A stretch of DNA of 64,000 bases from Serinus canaria (taxonomy: Eukaryota; Chordata; Aves; Passeriformes; Fringillidae): positions 13,567,719-13,631,718 of the forward strand of contig NC_066323.1 in the NCBI RefSeq assembly GCF_022539315.1, given 5' to 3'. Of the stretch, positions 25,236 to 39,900 are shown piece by piece. How positions within the stretch are numbered: position 1 is the stretch's first letter; every line of letters starts with the position of its first letter. Both the position numbers and the translations under genes were made by a program. Under the pieces are notes generated by a model. That model saw only the letters and a list, made by a program, of their open reading frames with translations. It did not search any database and was not told the DNA's origin.

Positions 25236-28200
25236 TGCAAGCTACTCCTTGCCACAGCCTCTTCTAAAAAGAACTCAAATCATCTCAACTCTCATGAGTT
25301 CAGATAATTTATGCAATAATTTCATGAAGTGGAATTCCCAGAGCAGAGCTCCCCTCATGCACATGGAGCAATCCTTCTTCAAGTGCTGTAATACCCTTTG
25401 TGAGTCTCAGCATTAAAAATGGCTGTATTGGGCTGGTTTCCCTTTATGGCAGCTCCCTGAAAGCACAGAAAGCTGCACTCTGAAGTTGATATCATCTCCC
25501 TGAAAACCAACATGGACATAAGGACTACTTGTGCCTGGAGCACATTATTGCTTGTGTTAATATTTTATGTTTATTGACTCTCTCTGCAAATCACACCACG
25601 GAGTGTTCTCACTATTGCTGCAGTTTGGTGGGATGAAAAAGAACCATTCTATGGGGGGGTGTTCTCTGTTTGTTTTACAGCAAGGGGTGGCAGGAATTGG
25701 ATGCTGTACTTACTGCTCAGTACTCCAGATGCTTCAGCTGTGAGTGGGTAGGAACAAGACCTCACTGTCACAGCAGGGAATCCCAGAAGCATCAGAGCTC
25801 CCCAGCAGCTGGCACGTTCAGAGCAAATGGATCAGATCACAGTGTAATTGAACACCAAGGCAGTAAAAAGACAAAATGGTTTAGATGAGACTGTTAATTT
25901 CAGGATCACAAATCCTGCTTGTAAATATTGAATTGAAAGCGCAGTAAAATAGAATTCCCAAACTTTGATTAAGGAAAGGAGTTGTTCAAATTGACTTAAA
26001 AGAAGTAAGTCAAGGGTGTTTTGATGCAAAAACATCATGTGGTGCCTGAACTACAGACCAGAGAGCTGGGCTGGAATCATCTTTTTGTGCTTGCAAAGTG
26101 GAGTTTTAAAATACACTGCAAAAGTGGCTCTTCACAGAGCCCTGGGATAAGCTGTGGAACTCCTTGCTCCAGACAGAGATGCTAAAGGAAGAGACTGACA
26201 TGCCCATGAGTGAAAAAATTGAAAAACAATACTAAACTTGGAGGTCACCTTTGGCTCAGGAAATCTCTCAGCAATAAATTGTTTACTGAGTGAGTGTTAC
26301 AGTAAAGTATTACCACAGATATGTTCTGCTCCTATGCCTTCCCCTAGATGCACACTTCAAGCCACTTTGTACTTAGATCTGAGCCTATAAAGATTTTATG
26401 TTCTCATGAAAAATAACACAATCAGATTATAGATTTTATAGGTGAAAAATTTCAGTCTGCAAACAGTAAATTCTAACTGAAAATGTTTTCTAGAGGCAAG
26501 AGTATTCCAAAGGGAGATGTGACAACAGAAAAAGAAAATCTCTTTCTAAAATTGACGTAAAAATTGAAATCATAATAAAAGCTGTCTCAAAGATTATTTA
26601 CATCTCATCTTGGGATCAGTAGAGTCATAGTGCTCTTGATAAATGTACCTGTACTATATGTTGGCCTCCTAGTAGAAACTAGAAACAATTCAAAATCCCA
26701 AAACTAAGTTAGAGTGAAATCCAGTTGAAGAATGCTTGCACATTTGACTGCAACTGCCAATTATGGGATGTATTAGTGCTGTGTTCTAGGCATTATCTGG
26801 GGACTTAATTCTATGTCCAATATGCACATTCACAACTCATATAAGCAGGTAAAAAGTTACACTGCTTTCTTCAGGTTTTCATTTGGTTGTTTTTGCTATT
26901 CAGCCAAACCAAACTGAGACATCAAAGCTTGGCGATCCAGTGATGGTTTTATCAATACATACAACAACAACAACAAAATATATCAAAGTAGTAGACTTAC
27001 ACCACCTATTCAGTGAATATTTCTAGACTTTTTCATTGCCTGCTATTCAGTGCTTACATTGATGAGGCACTTTTGAGTTTTTAGCAAATTATAAAACTTA
27101 GCATTTTCTTTCTTCCATATGAACAAGCTGCATAACAGTACTCCACTAATGAAATACCAACAAGATCCATTTTTTTTTAAAAAAGTACTGCAGTAATTTC
27201 CATATTTCATGTTTAAAATCCCTTTTCCCACAGAACACAGAAGGCTTAGAACAGCTCGTGCCTTGGACTTGTATCCTGTTATATTTCACACACTAGAAAA
27301 ATGTCTGGTTAATGTTTTGGTAGAATAATTCTGGCTGAGGCAAATTTCTGCATTGTTTACACTGCATATGGATTTTACTGGAGTAAGGAATTTCTTGTCC
27401 TTTCTTCTTACACTGTTTATTTACTTTCATGAAAACCTGAAAATAGTTATGTACTCCAACAGAGTAAATTGAAATATTATTATGTAACATAGTAAAATAA
27501 AATGTAAACAGATGCATTTTAATATTATACAATGCAGTATTCTATGGCTCATTAAACCATATTCATTACTAAGCTGGATCCACAGAAACAATTTTGTAGC
27601 TTTAACAATGTACCAGATGTCAGATGTTTGCTGTGTCAGATGGTTTTATTCTTTAGCCACTAGGAATTTACAGTCAAGCTTGCCTCAATAAACACATAAA
27701 TCTGGTAGCATCTATCAAATTTGCCAGTATTAGTTAGAATTAAATTCTGAGATAGTAGTCAGGCCCCATAAAATTTTATGCAGAATTTTTTCTAGGTAAA
27801 GTTCCAAAGTGGGAAATCCTGGGGAGTGGGAATTTATTTTGGTCCAATCAAAACAATTTTTTCCAAATCACTCTCTCTACCTACAAACAAACCTTGTCAC
27901 CTTGAATGAAAAAAAGGTTCAGTTGGAAAAGCACTCAACTGATATGTTCTGCCACTTTTAAAGTATTTCTTCTTTCCACCTCCCCCCATTCTTCCACACC
28001 ACAAATCAGAGTGGAAAAGACCCCAAACAACAAACCACAGACATTTATCTCTGAGTTACAGCAGCCAGAAAGGACTGCTGGAACCCAAGCTACCAAGTCA
28101 CAGTAACTGCACCTATTGCAACTTCCAGGCCACTTCTGTGCTTTTTAAAAGGAACTGGAAACACCCTGATCTAGAGGACCTCCTAGTGAGAGAAAAGATT

Positions 28201-30648
28201 GGTTTGTCTTTGCCATTGCTCACATCCAAGCACTGCTGTAGAATCAAATGATCACGTGCTGCTGATGAACACAATCATCACCCCTCAGAGGTGGATTCCA
28301 AGAGCTGTTGAAGTTGTCTGTACAAACAATTGACCACAGCCAGTTCTAGCCTGTTATTTAAGGCCACCCTAATGGTTCCAGGCTTTTTCCAGTCTCCACT
28401 GAACAGAGCTGTGCCATGCTCTCATGTTATCAATCTTAATAAAAGCTCTGGAGCTGATAACCTAGAACCTAAATGATTTAGTTTAGCTGCCAAATCTAAT
28501 ATTAGTCCCATTTTCCACTCGTAAAATTTGGATCTTGCAGCTAACCAACCACTTTTAATCCAGCATCCTGAAATCTCCTGGCTCCACACACTGAAAATAG
28601 GAACAGCAGCCTACAATGATGTTAACCTGAATCCAGCTACACCTGATTTCACTTCTACTTCAATTTTCTGCTTTCCAAGTTTAAATACCATGTAGTTTTA
28701 TGGGAGGTTTTACCAGCACAATATGGTTTTAGGACTATCCCACTCATTTATATTTTAACTGATTTCAAGGACGTGGATGTATGTCAAGGAGCTAACATCA
28801 AATCACAGCTGCAGAACATCCCAGGCTATCAGAACATCTTTAAACAATAAGTCTAAAAGTCAAAGCAAAAAACTCAGTTCCACATTTGGAATCAAGCATA
28901 GATCCAAACACATGCACAACTACTACTCTGCCTTCACTCCCAGTTCAGTGTGAGCTGACTGGAGTTTAAATCACTATTTCAGGAAGAAAGTCAGGAGTTT
29001 AGTAGCTTATTTTTTTAAGTGAATACAGAAAACTTCAACATCTGCTCTTCTTACCAGACCTTTACATTTTTTAATTTAAACTAATTCCAAAGATTTCATA
29101 ATTCCTCTCTTGTTCATCATGACAAGGCATCCTCCTGAGCTGCAGCAGCCACAATAATCAACAGCTTTGTCAGCACTGGGCACTGGAAAATATTTTCTCC
29201 ACCCATACACCTGCAAAAGAAATTCCCAGAGCAGTCTGTGCAGCTCAGTGAAGGCAGCTACTGGCAGAGCCTGGAGACAAATATAAGGACCAACAGCAAG
29301 GATGGATTTTCCATCTTTGCCATTACACTGAAACCAGTATGAACTCAGGCCAGACTGAAATAAACATATTTTTACAGATATGCAAACCAGACATAGAAAA
29401 GGTGACTAGACCAGAATCATTTACAACTTCTCTCCCAATTGTATCTGTTGGATCTCTCTTTATCTTTCTAAATCTAACCACAGTGCTCACAGACACTGCT
29501 GGCAGTTCTGCAACCTCTATCCTCACACTGCATTTACAGAAGAGGATCTGAATGGGGAGCAAACCTTTGCTCCCCATGGGCCTGCAAACCACCTGAAAAA
29601 ACTAACCCTTTCCAGGGATGTACAGCCTCTTTTGTGGTTTATGCTTCATTTGGTGGCAGTTTTCAAGCTGTCTGTTGCATAAGTTAATAGCTGCCTCCTC
29701 CAGCTTCAGGGTGTCTCATGAGCACAGCCTGTTGAAATGGTCATCTGCCTCCTTAGCCCCAGACTGTGCTCTCAGTGTGTAAATCATTAGCAACAGATCA
29801 TTCATAAAAGCTCAAAATAGATGTCTGCCATACCACAAGAAAATAGTCAGACATCAGTGTTAAATACTTCAGTCACCATGCCAGATTGTGAATTGGGGGG
29901 CAGAAAAGAGCTCTGAAATGGTGCCTTGTTAAGTGCCACTGCTAGACTCAGCACTCAACATTTGGAACCAGGCCAAATTTGATTAAAAAACCAAAATTTA
30001 CTCATCAGATATTCTTCTGCTATGATGCTATGTGGGGATCTGGAAAAAAAAACCTCCCAAAGCATCAAAAAATTGAGAAAAGGCAGTTTGCCTTAAAGTG
30101 ACTTCAGCCAGGATAAAAACCTCTTCTGGACTTGCTGCAGCTGCACAAACAAAAACTGAGATCCTTTCTCTGCTCAGGTGAGACCACCTCCCTTCAGGTA
30201 CTTCCTGATGGCTTTTTGAAGAATATTGAATTAAAGAAATCATACTGATTTTTTTTCTCCTCCCCTCCTGTTTTCTTTGTGTTTTCTTCTAGTAGACTAT
30301 TGAGTCAATTCAGGGATATTAACAGATGTGTTGCTCTTTTTAGAACCTGTTCAATGCTCTTTATTGATCCAACAGTTGATGATTACAGTGGTAAAATGCT
30401 GTCAAACCATTGATATTCATCATGAAGATGAAGCACCCCACACAGAAAGGATATTTTTCAGATGAGCTTTCAGAATACTAAAATTTCAGGTTAGTTTCTA
30501 GTATATGTTATCCATAATTAGAGTATCTGATTTATTGATTCATCTTACTATATTTTATTTCCACTTTTAGTCAGACCAGCCTTTCTGTTTCTATAGTTAC
30601 TGATCTGATTTTCCCCTTTACAAAGAACAAAATAAAGAAAATTTACAC

Positions 30649-30660
30649 TTTTTTTTTTTT
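30649..30660. repeat. Poly-T tract, 12 bases
   Basis: A T12 run that directly abuts a GC-rich block on its right. This repeats the arrangement seen at 21153-21549, though here I see no AATAAA at the expected distance on the minus strand. Confidence 0.8.
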
Positions 30661-30950
30661 GGACGGAGGAGAGCCTGCTCCTTCCCAGAGGCAGAGGGCA
30701 GCAGCTTCTTATAGAAGAGAAGGGGGCAGACTGTGGGTCTTGGGCAGCACAAAAGCACAAAGCTCCCATCCCAGGGCTCTGAGACATGGCCAATAAAGGG
30801 CTGTGCCTGCATGGAAATGTAGGAAAGGCTGCTTAGTGCCACATCTCTTGGCCCAGGGCCACAGCCCAGTTCTCTCCAACTTCTGCAGGTGTTTACTGCC
30901 ATGCACTGATGTGGCCTGAAGGTAGCTTCACTTTCACTGAGAATTCTCAG
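30661..30950. other. GC-rich, CpG-poor patch
   Basis: A GC-rich block with only about one CpG, starting exactly at a T12 tract. Three overlapping minus-strand frames (30548-30793, 30618-30956, 30709-30906) are open in different phases, which points to composition rather than coding. No domain recognised. Confidence 0.55.
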
Positions 30951-33900
30951 AGCCATACACCTTTTCAGTCTGGAGGAATACCTCCTAAAATTAACTCTTC
31001 CAAATCCTTGAAATGCTACAAACTCAAAGAAAGCATTGGCTCACTCCCAGCCTCCATCCTCATGCATTCACTAACTCTGCCCTGACAGTAAAGCAGGCAT
31101 TAGATGACAAGAGTATTTCTTAAACTTTATCTGAAGAGACTTGCACATTTTCATCAGTGCATATTTTGCAGTGCTTGAATCACAGATTTTTACCCAGAGA
31201 ATGCACCTGATCTATTGCAGTTCTCTGCACTGATTTCTGTGACCTATGTGCTAATTCCTGTGTCAAACCCAACCAAGTGGGAGCTAATCTAGCCAGGATG
31301 GAATCTGCAGAAGAAAAATTTTCAGAAGTGACAGAGAATCCATTGTAATTTTTTTTCCACTCACACTTTATACTTTCATCAAATTGTGAGGAGGGGAAAA
31401 AGAACCAATGCAAACAAACAACAACAGCAAAAAACTCCCAACAAACCAAAGCAAATCAAAATTGAAGGATCATAAGTCCTGGAAGCCTAAATACAACATT
31501 TGGAGAGGTACATGACATTTTGTCAGCACGATAGAGATTGTAGCACAAGAGAATAATATCACCACTTGTCAAATCCTTTTATGTCAGTATTCTGTGTTTT
31601 AAAAATACTTCATTGTATAAACAGAGAACCTTCAGATAAGACATGAAATAATTCTCCTACAGTTACCCACAGATTGATGAATTAATCACATTAATAAAAT
31701 ACTGGTTTCTTTGAGTCTGACTCTGAAGACTCCATATATTTGTGTCTGACAAGTTCTTCCCCAGATATATCCTTGCTGAATTTTCTCAGGTTCCATTGTA
31801 CTAAGTGACTTTCCAGACTACAAAGAAAATCAAGCAGCACCCCCCAAAACAGTGGTTTGGAATACTCCAAGGTTGTACTGATTTTTTACTGATTTTAAGG
31901 AACAAACAACAAACCTCTATTGCAATTCAGACAATGTGCCCTGAAAATAGCATGTGACATGCATTATGTATGAAAACTTGATAAAATAAAAATATTTAAA
32001 ATAGATGTTAAATTCTTTTTTACTTAAATGATAATGCCTGAATTGTTGCACAAAACAGGTAAGGAGAACACCTTTGGTAACAACCCTGCTGCCACAAACT
32101 GTGCTGTTGCATGTGAAAGAGACAACAGGATGAGGTTCCAGCACCCTATTTCTGACACTGCCTTCTCTGCTTGCTGAATTTTGTGCTCTAAGTATTAGCT
32201 ATTGGAAGTTCCATAAATGCTGTCCAGTTTGTCCCAACATCCCTCTCCCACCCCACCACAGAAGGTGCTTGAAGAATGAAGAGCTTCATTTCAGTTGAGG
32301 ATGCTTAAGGTGATATGTCTCAAATACTTTCCCCATGCTCATAAGTGTCTGGGTTTCCCAAGGCCATACACCTGTGATTTCAGCAAAAAATTTCTACCAG
32401 CACTGTGTTTCACTAAAGTACTAATTACTGTGCTTAAACCTCCAGGAACTATTTCTCCTACAATTAAATGGATGCTTCTGTTTGGGACGCTGAGAATCTA
32501 AGGGCCTTGATTTTACTGGACAGTTAGACCTACCTATGTAGCTCATTCAAGATTTGTCTTGTACTTTAGCAGATATTACACAAAAAGAAATATTACCTAA
32601 GCAGACATCAAAGAAAGGGACTTGCATTCAGAAGTCCTAATTGACTGAAATAAGATACAACCTCTAAGCATGAATTTCTGATAAAACAAAAAATTGTTTC
32701 AGCTGCACATTGCCCTTGACATTGTGCTTGTTGCTAATAGATTCACATGCAGTTTATGTGACCCTGGGTGAAATTTAATTTTCATAATTCACAAAAGATG
32801 AAAGCCTTGTAAACCACTAGAGAGGAGAAAACTAATTTGCATCCTATTGTGACTTAATGTCATTTAACATTCCATACATTTCTGGCAGAGCTGCTTCAAA
32901 AAGTTTGTGGATCCCACTGGTTATGTCTGCATTGTAACGTGTCCCAGGGGGAGCTGAAATAATTTTTACAGATCAGTGATCAATAATATTAAAGATACCA
33001 AGAAGACCGTGAAAACAAAAACTGACATGAACTGCATTTTTCCAAACACTCATGGCCCAGTTCTGACCTGGGTTACTCAGTTAGCCCAGGAATCTAGCAC
33101 TCCAAAAGTATCTGTGGTTCAACTTCCAATGAAGAGCTTACCCAATAAAGTCTGAATGCTTGCTTTGTATGCAGAATCCTAACCCAAATTTCTCACAGCG
33201 TTACATTTTTGGATAGCACACAAGAAGCAGGTATCTCAATTCTCATTTGTGCTTCCCCCATTAGTTTTTATGATTCATCCCTTTCTTTTACATACTGAAA
33301 ACATGAGAGAGACTGAATTATATTTCTGGTGCATTGAAAAGGACAAAAGCACTCAACAGTAGTTTGGAATATGCTCTCTCCAATCCAAAGGAAAAGCCAT
33401 GTTCGGTCAAGGCTCAGTGGTGGCACATGCATAGTGGAACACACAATGGCAAAAGCAAAAGTTTTTATTTTATTTGGATGAGGGGGGAAAGTGTATGTAA
33501 GAATTTACCAGTAATTATTGAGTTTGAGTAATCCTGATTCATGTGGATCAGAGAAGTTAGGAGTACCTGGTCCTGGCTAGTCTCACTAGTTTAAATTTCC
33601 TTGACAACGTGATGAAGACAAGAAATACAATGGAAATTTATGGATGCTTTTGGAAGGAATTTTTTTTTTTTTAACCATGGTGTGAACATCAGCTTAATAT
33701 TCTGGGGAAAACAAAACAAATAAAGAATCATACCAAAAAGTAAGTGCTCTATTTGGGAACTTAAAACTAGTTCAATTTCAAATTCCATACCACAAAAGCA
33801 TCCTCAGTGTTTCCAGTTCCATATTTGCTTGGCTATGACACAAGAGAGACCAGAGGGGACTCCCAGTTTTTATGACACACTGCTACATGCTGGCAGTCCA

Positions 33901-36900
33901 TCTTTCCCCAGTGATGGGAAGCCAGAGCTATGGGAGGGAAGGTGGAGATCCTCACACCACCACCTTGCAGTGGTGCAATGCAGGGCACAGCCCTAAGGGT
34001 CTGCCACACCCCCTTGTGCTGCCCACCACCCAGAGCTGTTTGGCAACAGCTCTGCCTAAAAACTCTGCCCTGTGAGTTCCTGGCACTCTTGGAGTATCTG
34101 ACCTAAATTATCTACAAAGCTCCTCACAACACTGGGATAAATGAAGAAAACAAACCACAGCCTCCTGTTTGAAAACACCAGCTTACATTATTTCTGGGCA
34201 TGTAAAAGACAGTTTCAAAGTATGATACAAAAATTTAGAATAGCTGAATATTAGCCACAAACTTTGTTCTGGTGACTCTCTATGGTTTATAAATACTCCC
34301 TAGAGGCTTTCAGAGATGTTTTTCCTTCTCTATTACCCATTTATCTGACTATTCCTCATTCATTTTAATACTGTGACACTCACTGAAATGATTCTATGCT
34401 ACATCATTTCTGTTGCAAGCTATTTACTTATTAGTGCACACACATATCCCCGAAGGACAAAGTACTCAAACTGTACAACAAAATGCATAACTCTCTGAAA
34501 CAAATCAGATCTATGCATGCGCTGCAGATAAAGCATCTCTTCAAGAAAATAACAGGTGAAAAAGTGTTCCATACAATTTGTTCTCATCAGAGGGGGTTAG
34601 AAATAGATTGCTAAACATCCGTGAGACACGTGAATGGTGAATGCTAGAAAGCAGGGAAGTGGAGAAAGGTGCCAACAACTTAAGCTCTTCTTTGTTCTTT
34701 TCCATTTACAAACTAGCAGGTACACATAAAAACCAGTCATGAATGCTTGATTAGTTTTGATTTACACAAAAGTATCTCTTATATTTCTTTGAAGGGTGCT
34801 TGTTTATTTAGTGTTTTTACAATGGCAAAGCTAACAAAGACTATGCATTAGCTCAGCCTTGTTCTAAACAAAGCTCTACCTGATATTATAATTTGCAAGG
34901 GTGAAAACTCACCAGGTTTCCTCATGGTAGTTTTGTATTCTTCTGTCTTGGCTCTCTAATATAGTGGATGACAATATTCCCTGTTTCTTTCCAGTACAGG
35001 CTACAGATATTCATTAGAATTTTTAGAAATGTGTTTTGATTGAACTAGGTTTAAAATAAAAAACACTTGCCTTGCTTAATTTTACTTCATAACTATGTTT
35101 CCCAATTAAAACACTGCAAAGTGTTTCATTCACTTCCACAAGTACTTCAAAATAATTTTTCTATTTCTGAATCACTAATCTCAAATGAAAGGTCATAGAA
35201 CACTAGTTGACATAAAAATGCAGGTGAGAGTGCCTTTGTCAAAGGCAGAATTAGGACTTCCCTAATAAGATTAAGTAAAGGAATAGTGTGTCAGAAAGGT
35301 ATGAAGAAATGAGTGTAATTCCATTTGAAGAAAATCCATGAGCAGTATGAAAAATCGAAGTAAAATGTAGAGCGTCAACCTGAGCAGATAATTTTAACAA
35401 TGAATAAAAAGTTCAGGATTTTTGAAGGGATATAAAAATAATACTCTCATATCTTACATGTGGAATTAATGTGATATGGGGATGCTATGTATAATGATAG
35501 TAGTTTTTAGACTTCTAACAGAAAGAAAGGGAAGAAAACCTAATGCTATATCAACTTTTTCATAGATATCATTTAAGTGTTTGGAAGCAGAATTATTCCA
35601 TCAAGATAAAAGGTTAGTACAGTAGGCTAAAAGCCTTTGCTTTTATGTCTAGCACTGCTGATTAGGTCCAGAATTGTAACACAGGTGAGCAAGTTTCAAG
35701 ATTTCAAATCTCCAGGCAGCCGGCAAGATCAATTTTCTCTGCTACTAAAATCAGTGAATTAGAAAATATAAAGCAGCGTATATAAATAGTTGGGTGTCAT
35801 TAGTTGCCATCAGCACCTGCTACACCATAAATTCAGAAGGACCTGCATGGATTTTTGGACATCTGCAGTACTGCAGCATCCCTCTACCACCTGCAGAGGA
35901 TACAAACCCTGAAGAATAGAACCCAAACAGGTGGAATCACACATTGCATTAGTTGGCAAAGAAAACCTGGTTCAGAAAACATTATTCTGTCAAGAATTTA
36001 AGATTTGTAACACTAAATAATGTACAGCAGATGGAAATAGACCATGGAAAGTCTTGAATTGGTGTAATTTCCTGCTACTTTATGTGTCAGTCCATCTGGC
36101 TGAACCCCAGGCCCCTATCCAAGTGAGTGCCTGTACATTTAAAACTCCAATTCAGTTGATCATAAGGATGGTAATTCATTTTGCCACTCATGAAACACAC
36201 CCAATGAGAGCAAACCTTTTTCCTTTACAAGATGTGAGCTCTTCAGAAGAGCAAGTGTTCCATTTTAATACCAACACTTGATATATGCATTGATCATTGG
36301 AAAGTGAAGGTTTCTGTCCCCTCTTTCTAGTCATCAAGAACAATCTACTTGAGCTGGTCTCTGCTGCACAAGAATATAAATTAATCTACTGCATACCTCT
36401 CTGAACTAAGAATCATTACTGCCACTCCTAAAGCAGCCAAAGTCTTTTTTTTTTTAATAAATAACTTTTGCTTATACTTTGATATACAAAAGTTTAGGTT
36501 GTTTGCTGATTTATTCTATGAGTAATTTCTGGGGAAAGCCAGCAAATCCTAGCCCTAAATCTAGAGTACTCTTCATTTCTCTACATGTCACTCCTAAAAA
36601 ACACAAGGCGAAAATACAATCAGGCATTTGCCTTGCACCTTTAAAACATGGATGGAAAGGTGAGACAGCTTAGAGAAACACTACATAACAATTTCATACT
36701 TTTAACTCCTTTCTCAGCTTGCCACAATACAGACATCAAGGCTGTCTGCATTAATATTAATAATATAATGTACCACTAGGAATTTTTTACCCACTGTTGG
36801 GTTTCTTCCCCAAAGTACTACAATAGCAGCAATAGATACTGAAAACTATATCAAATATCAACTCATTGTTCATTAGAATATAACAGTAGAATTCTTTTTG

Positions 36901-39900
36901 TTTATACACATGATCACTTACACAATTCCAAAGTACATCAAAGGTCTGATTTTACCTGACATCATAAAAAAAAAAAAAGAGAATATAGAAATTCAAAATC
37001 TGCCACTTAATAAAGCACACTGTAGTCTTTGTATATATAGATAGTCTTAGTAAGCCTTTTGTGAGTAAATTATTGACATGAAGTTTGCCATTTTTATGAA
37101 TGAACTTTAAAGAAAACTATCTTACTAGTGGATGACTTCACAGGTTACATATGTGCCTAACATCAAAGGTACAAAAATCCTGTGTGACTGATGGTACTGG
37201 AACAAATTAATTGTAGATGTAATTCCACTGGAATGAGGATAAAACCTCAATATTTCATAGGCACGTATTTTGATCTTTCCCCCTCATTTTTACTATTCCA
37301 AGTTCTTTTTCAATTATTTCCTTTTTTCAAATTCTTTATTCAGAAAAAATTCCATTTCAAACTACAAGAGACCGGTCCATGGTTAGCTCACAACTACTAA
37401 TCTTTGAAAAGTCAGCACCATATTATGGATTTGAGTTCTGTATGCACGGAAATACCTAAGTACTTTAATATCAACATGAATATGTGAGCAATTCCAAGCC
37501 CTCTTTGGATAAGGGATATGTAAAGAATTAAAAATAATGACAAGACAGCAATGAAATTAAATTATTTTTTGGCACAAGCCTTTACCATAAGGGATAATAA
37601 GGATATTTCTATTCCAAGGTCATTTCTTACAGGAATTCACAGTGTGGACTTAAGAGAGATTGAACACTTTACAAAGGAAATAATAGAGCAACCTAAGAAA
37701 TTCAAGTGCACTAAATCGCCACCATATGGTTCTTGTTCCAGTGTCCTGGAAGAAATGAACTATGGAATAGCAAAGTTACTGAAGAGTAATTTAATGAACT
37801 CAAAAGGATCAGCACTTCTTGAGTTTAGAGGCCTTCTTATTTAACCTGAGTCTTCCATTGGAGACAAAAGAGATCTCAAAATACAGAGCTTGGGGAATAA
37901 CTTTAGCCTGAAGAAGCTACTTGAGAGTCTAATTAAGCATAAAATAGTGTAATTATATTTTAATTGGCTCAAATTAGAGCGACTTGTGCTAAAAACAATA
38001 ATGCCTTTGCAACCAATTACTTGTGTTTGAGTAAAGTTAAAAACAGTGGAGAGATGTGACCAACCAGCTCAATATAAAGCCTGTGGCTTGTCATTCACCC
38101 TGTGAACAGCACAAGTACCTGCAGAGCCACAAAGAAAAGTGCTACAGGTTTGTTAGTTGTTTTTTGTTTTGGAAAGTGACCGATCACTCATCTTGAGAAA
38201 GTAGTTAAACAATAGAAAAAAAGTAAATGACAATTCTACGTTGTTAACCTTCATATTTAAATATTTTCAGATCCATTTCAGTTACATACATTTCAGTTCA
38301 ATCAGGTGCACATTTATCTCACTATGTACAGCAAACATTCACCTAGGCAGCAGTGGGATGCATGGTCAGAAACCAAACCTGTGATGCACTGCAGGAACAT
38401 CCCAGTTCAGTGCTTAGTGATCAGCACCAATCCATGGCACTTCCTGCAGGTAATGGAATGCCTCCTCCAGGCCTCTTACTGCTCCCTTTTATCCCTTTTC
38501 TCTATATCTGATGGTGCAAAGCTTCAGCTCACCCTCACTATGCATCCCTTTATCTTCTTGTGTAGATGAATTTTGCCTTGAACTCCCAGGTAGTAACCCA
38601 TTTTATTCAGAGAAACCTTCAGCTATTCACAGCTCTCACTGCTCTGGTTGGGGTTTTCCCTTTACACTGCAATCAGCTTATGCTGTTGACATACCCCATA
38701 ATTTCATAGATCTTGTGTGCCTTGATATCAACTTATCAATAAAATACTTTAATCACAGGAGAAGACTCAGAAATCGCTCTCTTAAATGTTTATTCTGCTA
38801 CATTAAACTATGCAGAGGGAGGGAGAAAATTACTTTGCAGGCAAAAAATTCATGAGGAGTTGAGTGATTGCAGTCTTCCAGAGGCAGCATGAAACAGGCA
38901 ATTCAGCCTTTGCTTTCAAAGGGAATGAATTAACTTACAAAGCTGCTCAGGTACATCTGTGATGTTGACAGGACCAACCTACCAATTCCAGATTGTAGCT
39001 ACTTGAAAACTCATCTGACAAAGTGATCTGGGTTGAGATCTCCCTCATCAATTATCAGCAAGGTGTTTAATATCCCCTGGAGGATGGATAAATGACTTAT
39101 CATCCTTTTTCTTTCTCCCAAAATTTCAAAGATGATATTTTGAGCTTGATGCTGGAATAGCACACTTTAAAATATTTGAAAATTGTGCATTAGAGAGAGA
39201 GAGAGGAAAAAAAGCATTCTGAACTACGAGTTAATTTCCAGGGCTGATGAAATTATAAAGGATGGAATTAATCTAAAGGAGACCAATCTGCTGCTGCTTG
39301 TGTTTATTGAAGACCCAGGAAAATAAATAGCCTTATGACTACCTTATGAAAAGTGTACTAAAATACCAGAAGCCAGGGAATGGAGACCCTATAAAAAAGT
39401 ACATGAAAAAGTTAAAGAAGAGAGAAAGTGAAAACAAACCATTAAAAATATAAAATAGCAGAGATTTTTATGACAGCAGTAGTAAAGGACTAGGGCAGGT
39501 GTATGATTCAGGCTACATAAAGCACAAGTATTTAAATCAATGAAAAGGTCCTGTATGTTGTCATTAAAAGTCTTTGTACCTGCACAGGTTCAGTTACAAA
39601 AATGTTTGCAATGGAAGGTTACTTAACTGCCTGAGAGAAATTCTAAGGTGCTTTTGTAATGCTCTTTAATAACACTAAACCTGCAGCAGAAAAACAGCTC
39701 TGCTAACTTGGACCTACACCTTTCTAATATTCTTCTACCTATTTTGTGTGAGCATAACTCATATTAACCTGAAAGACAAAAACCTAATTTACTACACACT
39801 GTTAGAGACTGAGTAGAAGTGAGAGCTGTAACTTCCAAACATCTGGTTTCCATATAGCCACTAAAAGCTTATATTGATCCACTTTGGGTGTATTGGAGTA

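Larger units (their letters stand above)
21579..30648. other. AT-rich unique sequence, no gene seen
   Basis: About 9 kb without a supported gene. It holds small inverted repeats at 24203-24225 and 25051-25076, an AT-rich low-complexity run at 25150-25230 and a short CAA repeat near 26960-26977. An AT-rich segment at 22090-22330 carries an octamer motif. Open frames are up to 95 codons and none is recognisable. Confidence 0.6.

Noticed and set aside
38540..38595. Pyrimidine tract plus TAG followed 24 bases later by CAG|GTAGTA, considered as a micro-exon
   Set aside because: Such pairs are common by chance, the segment is only 24 bases, and nothing else supports it.
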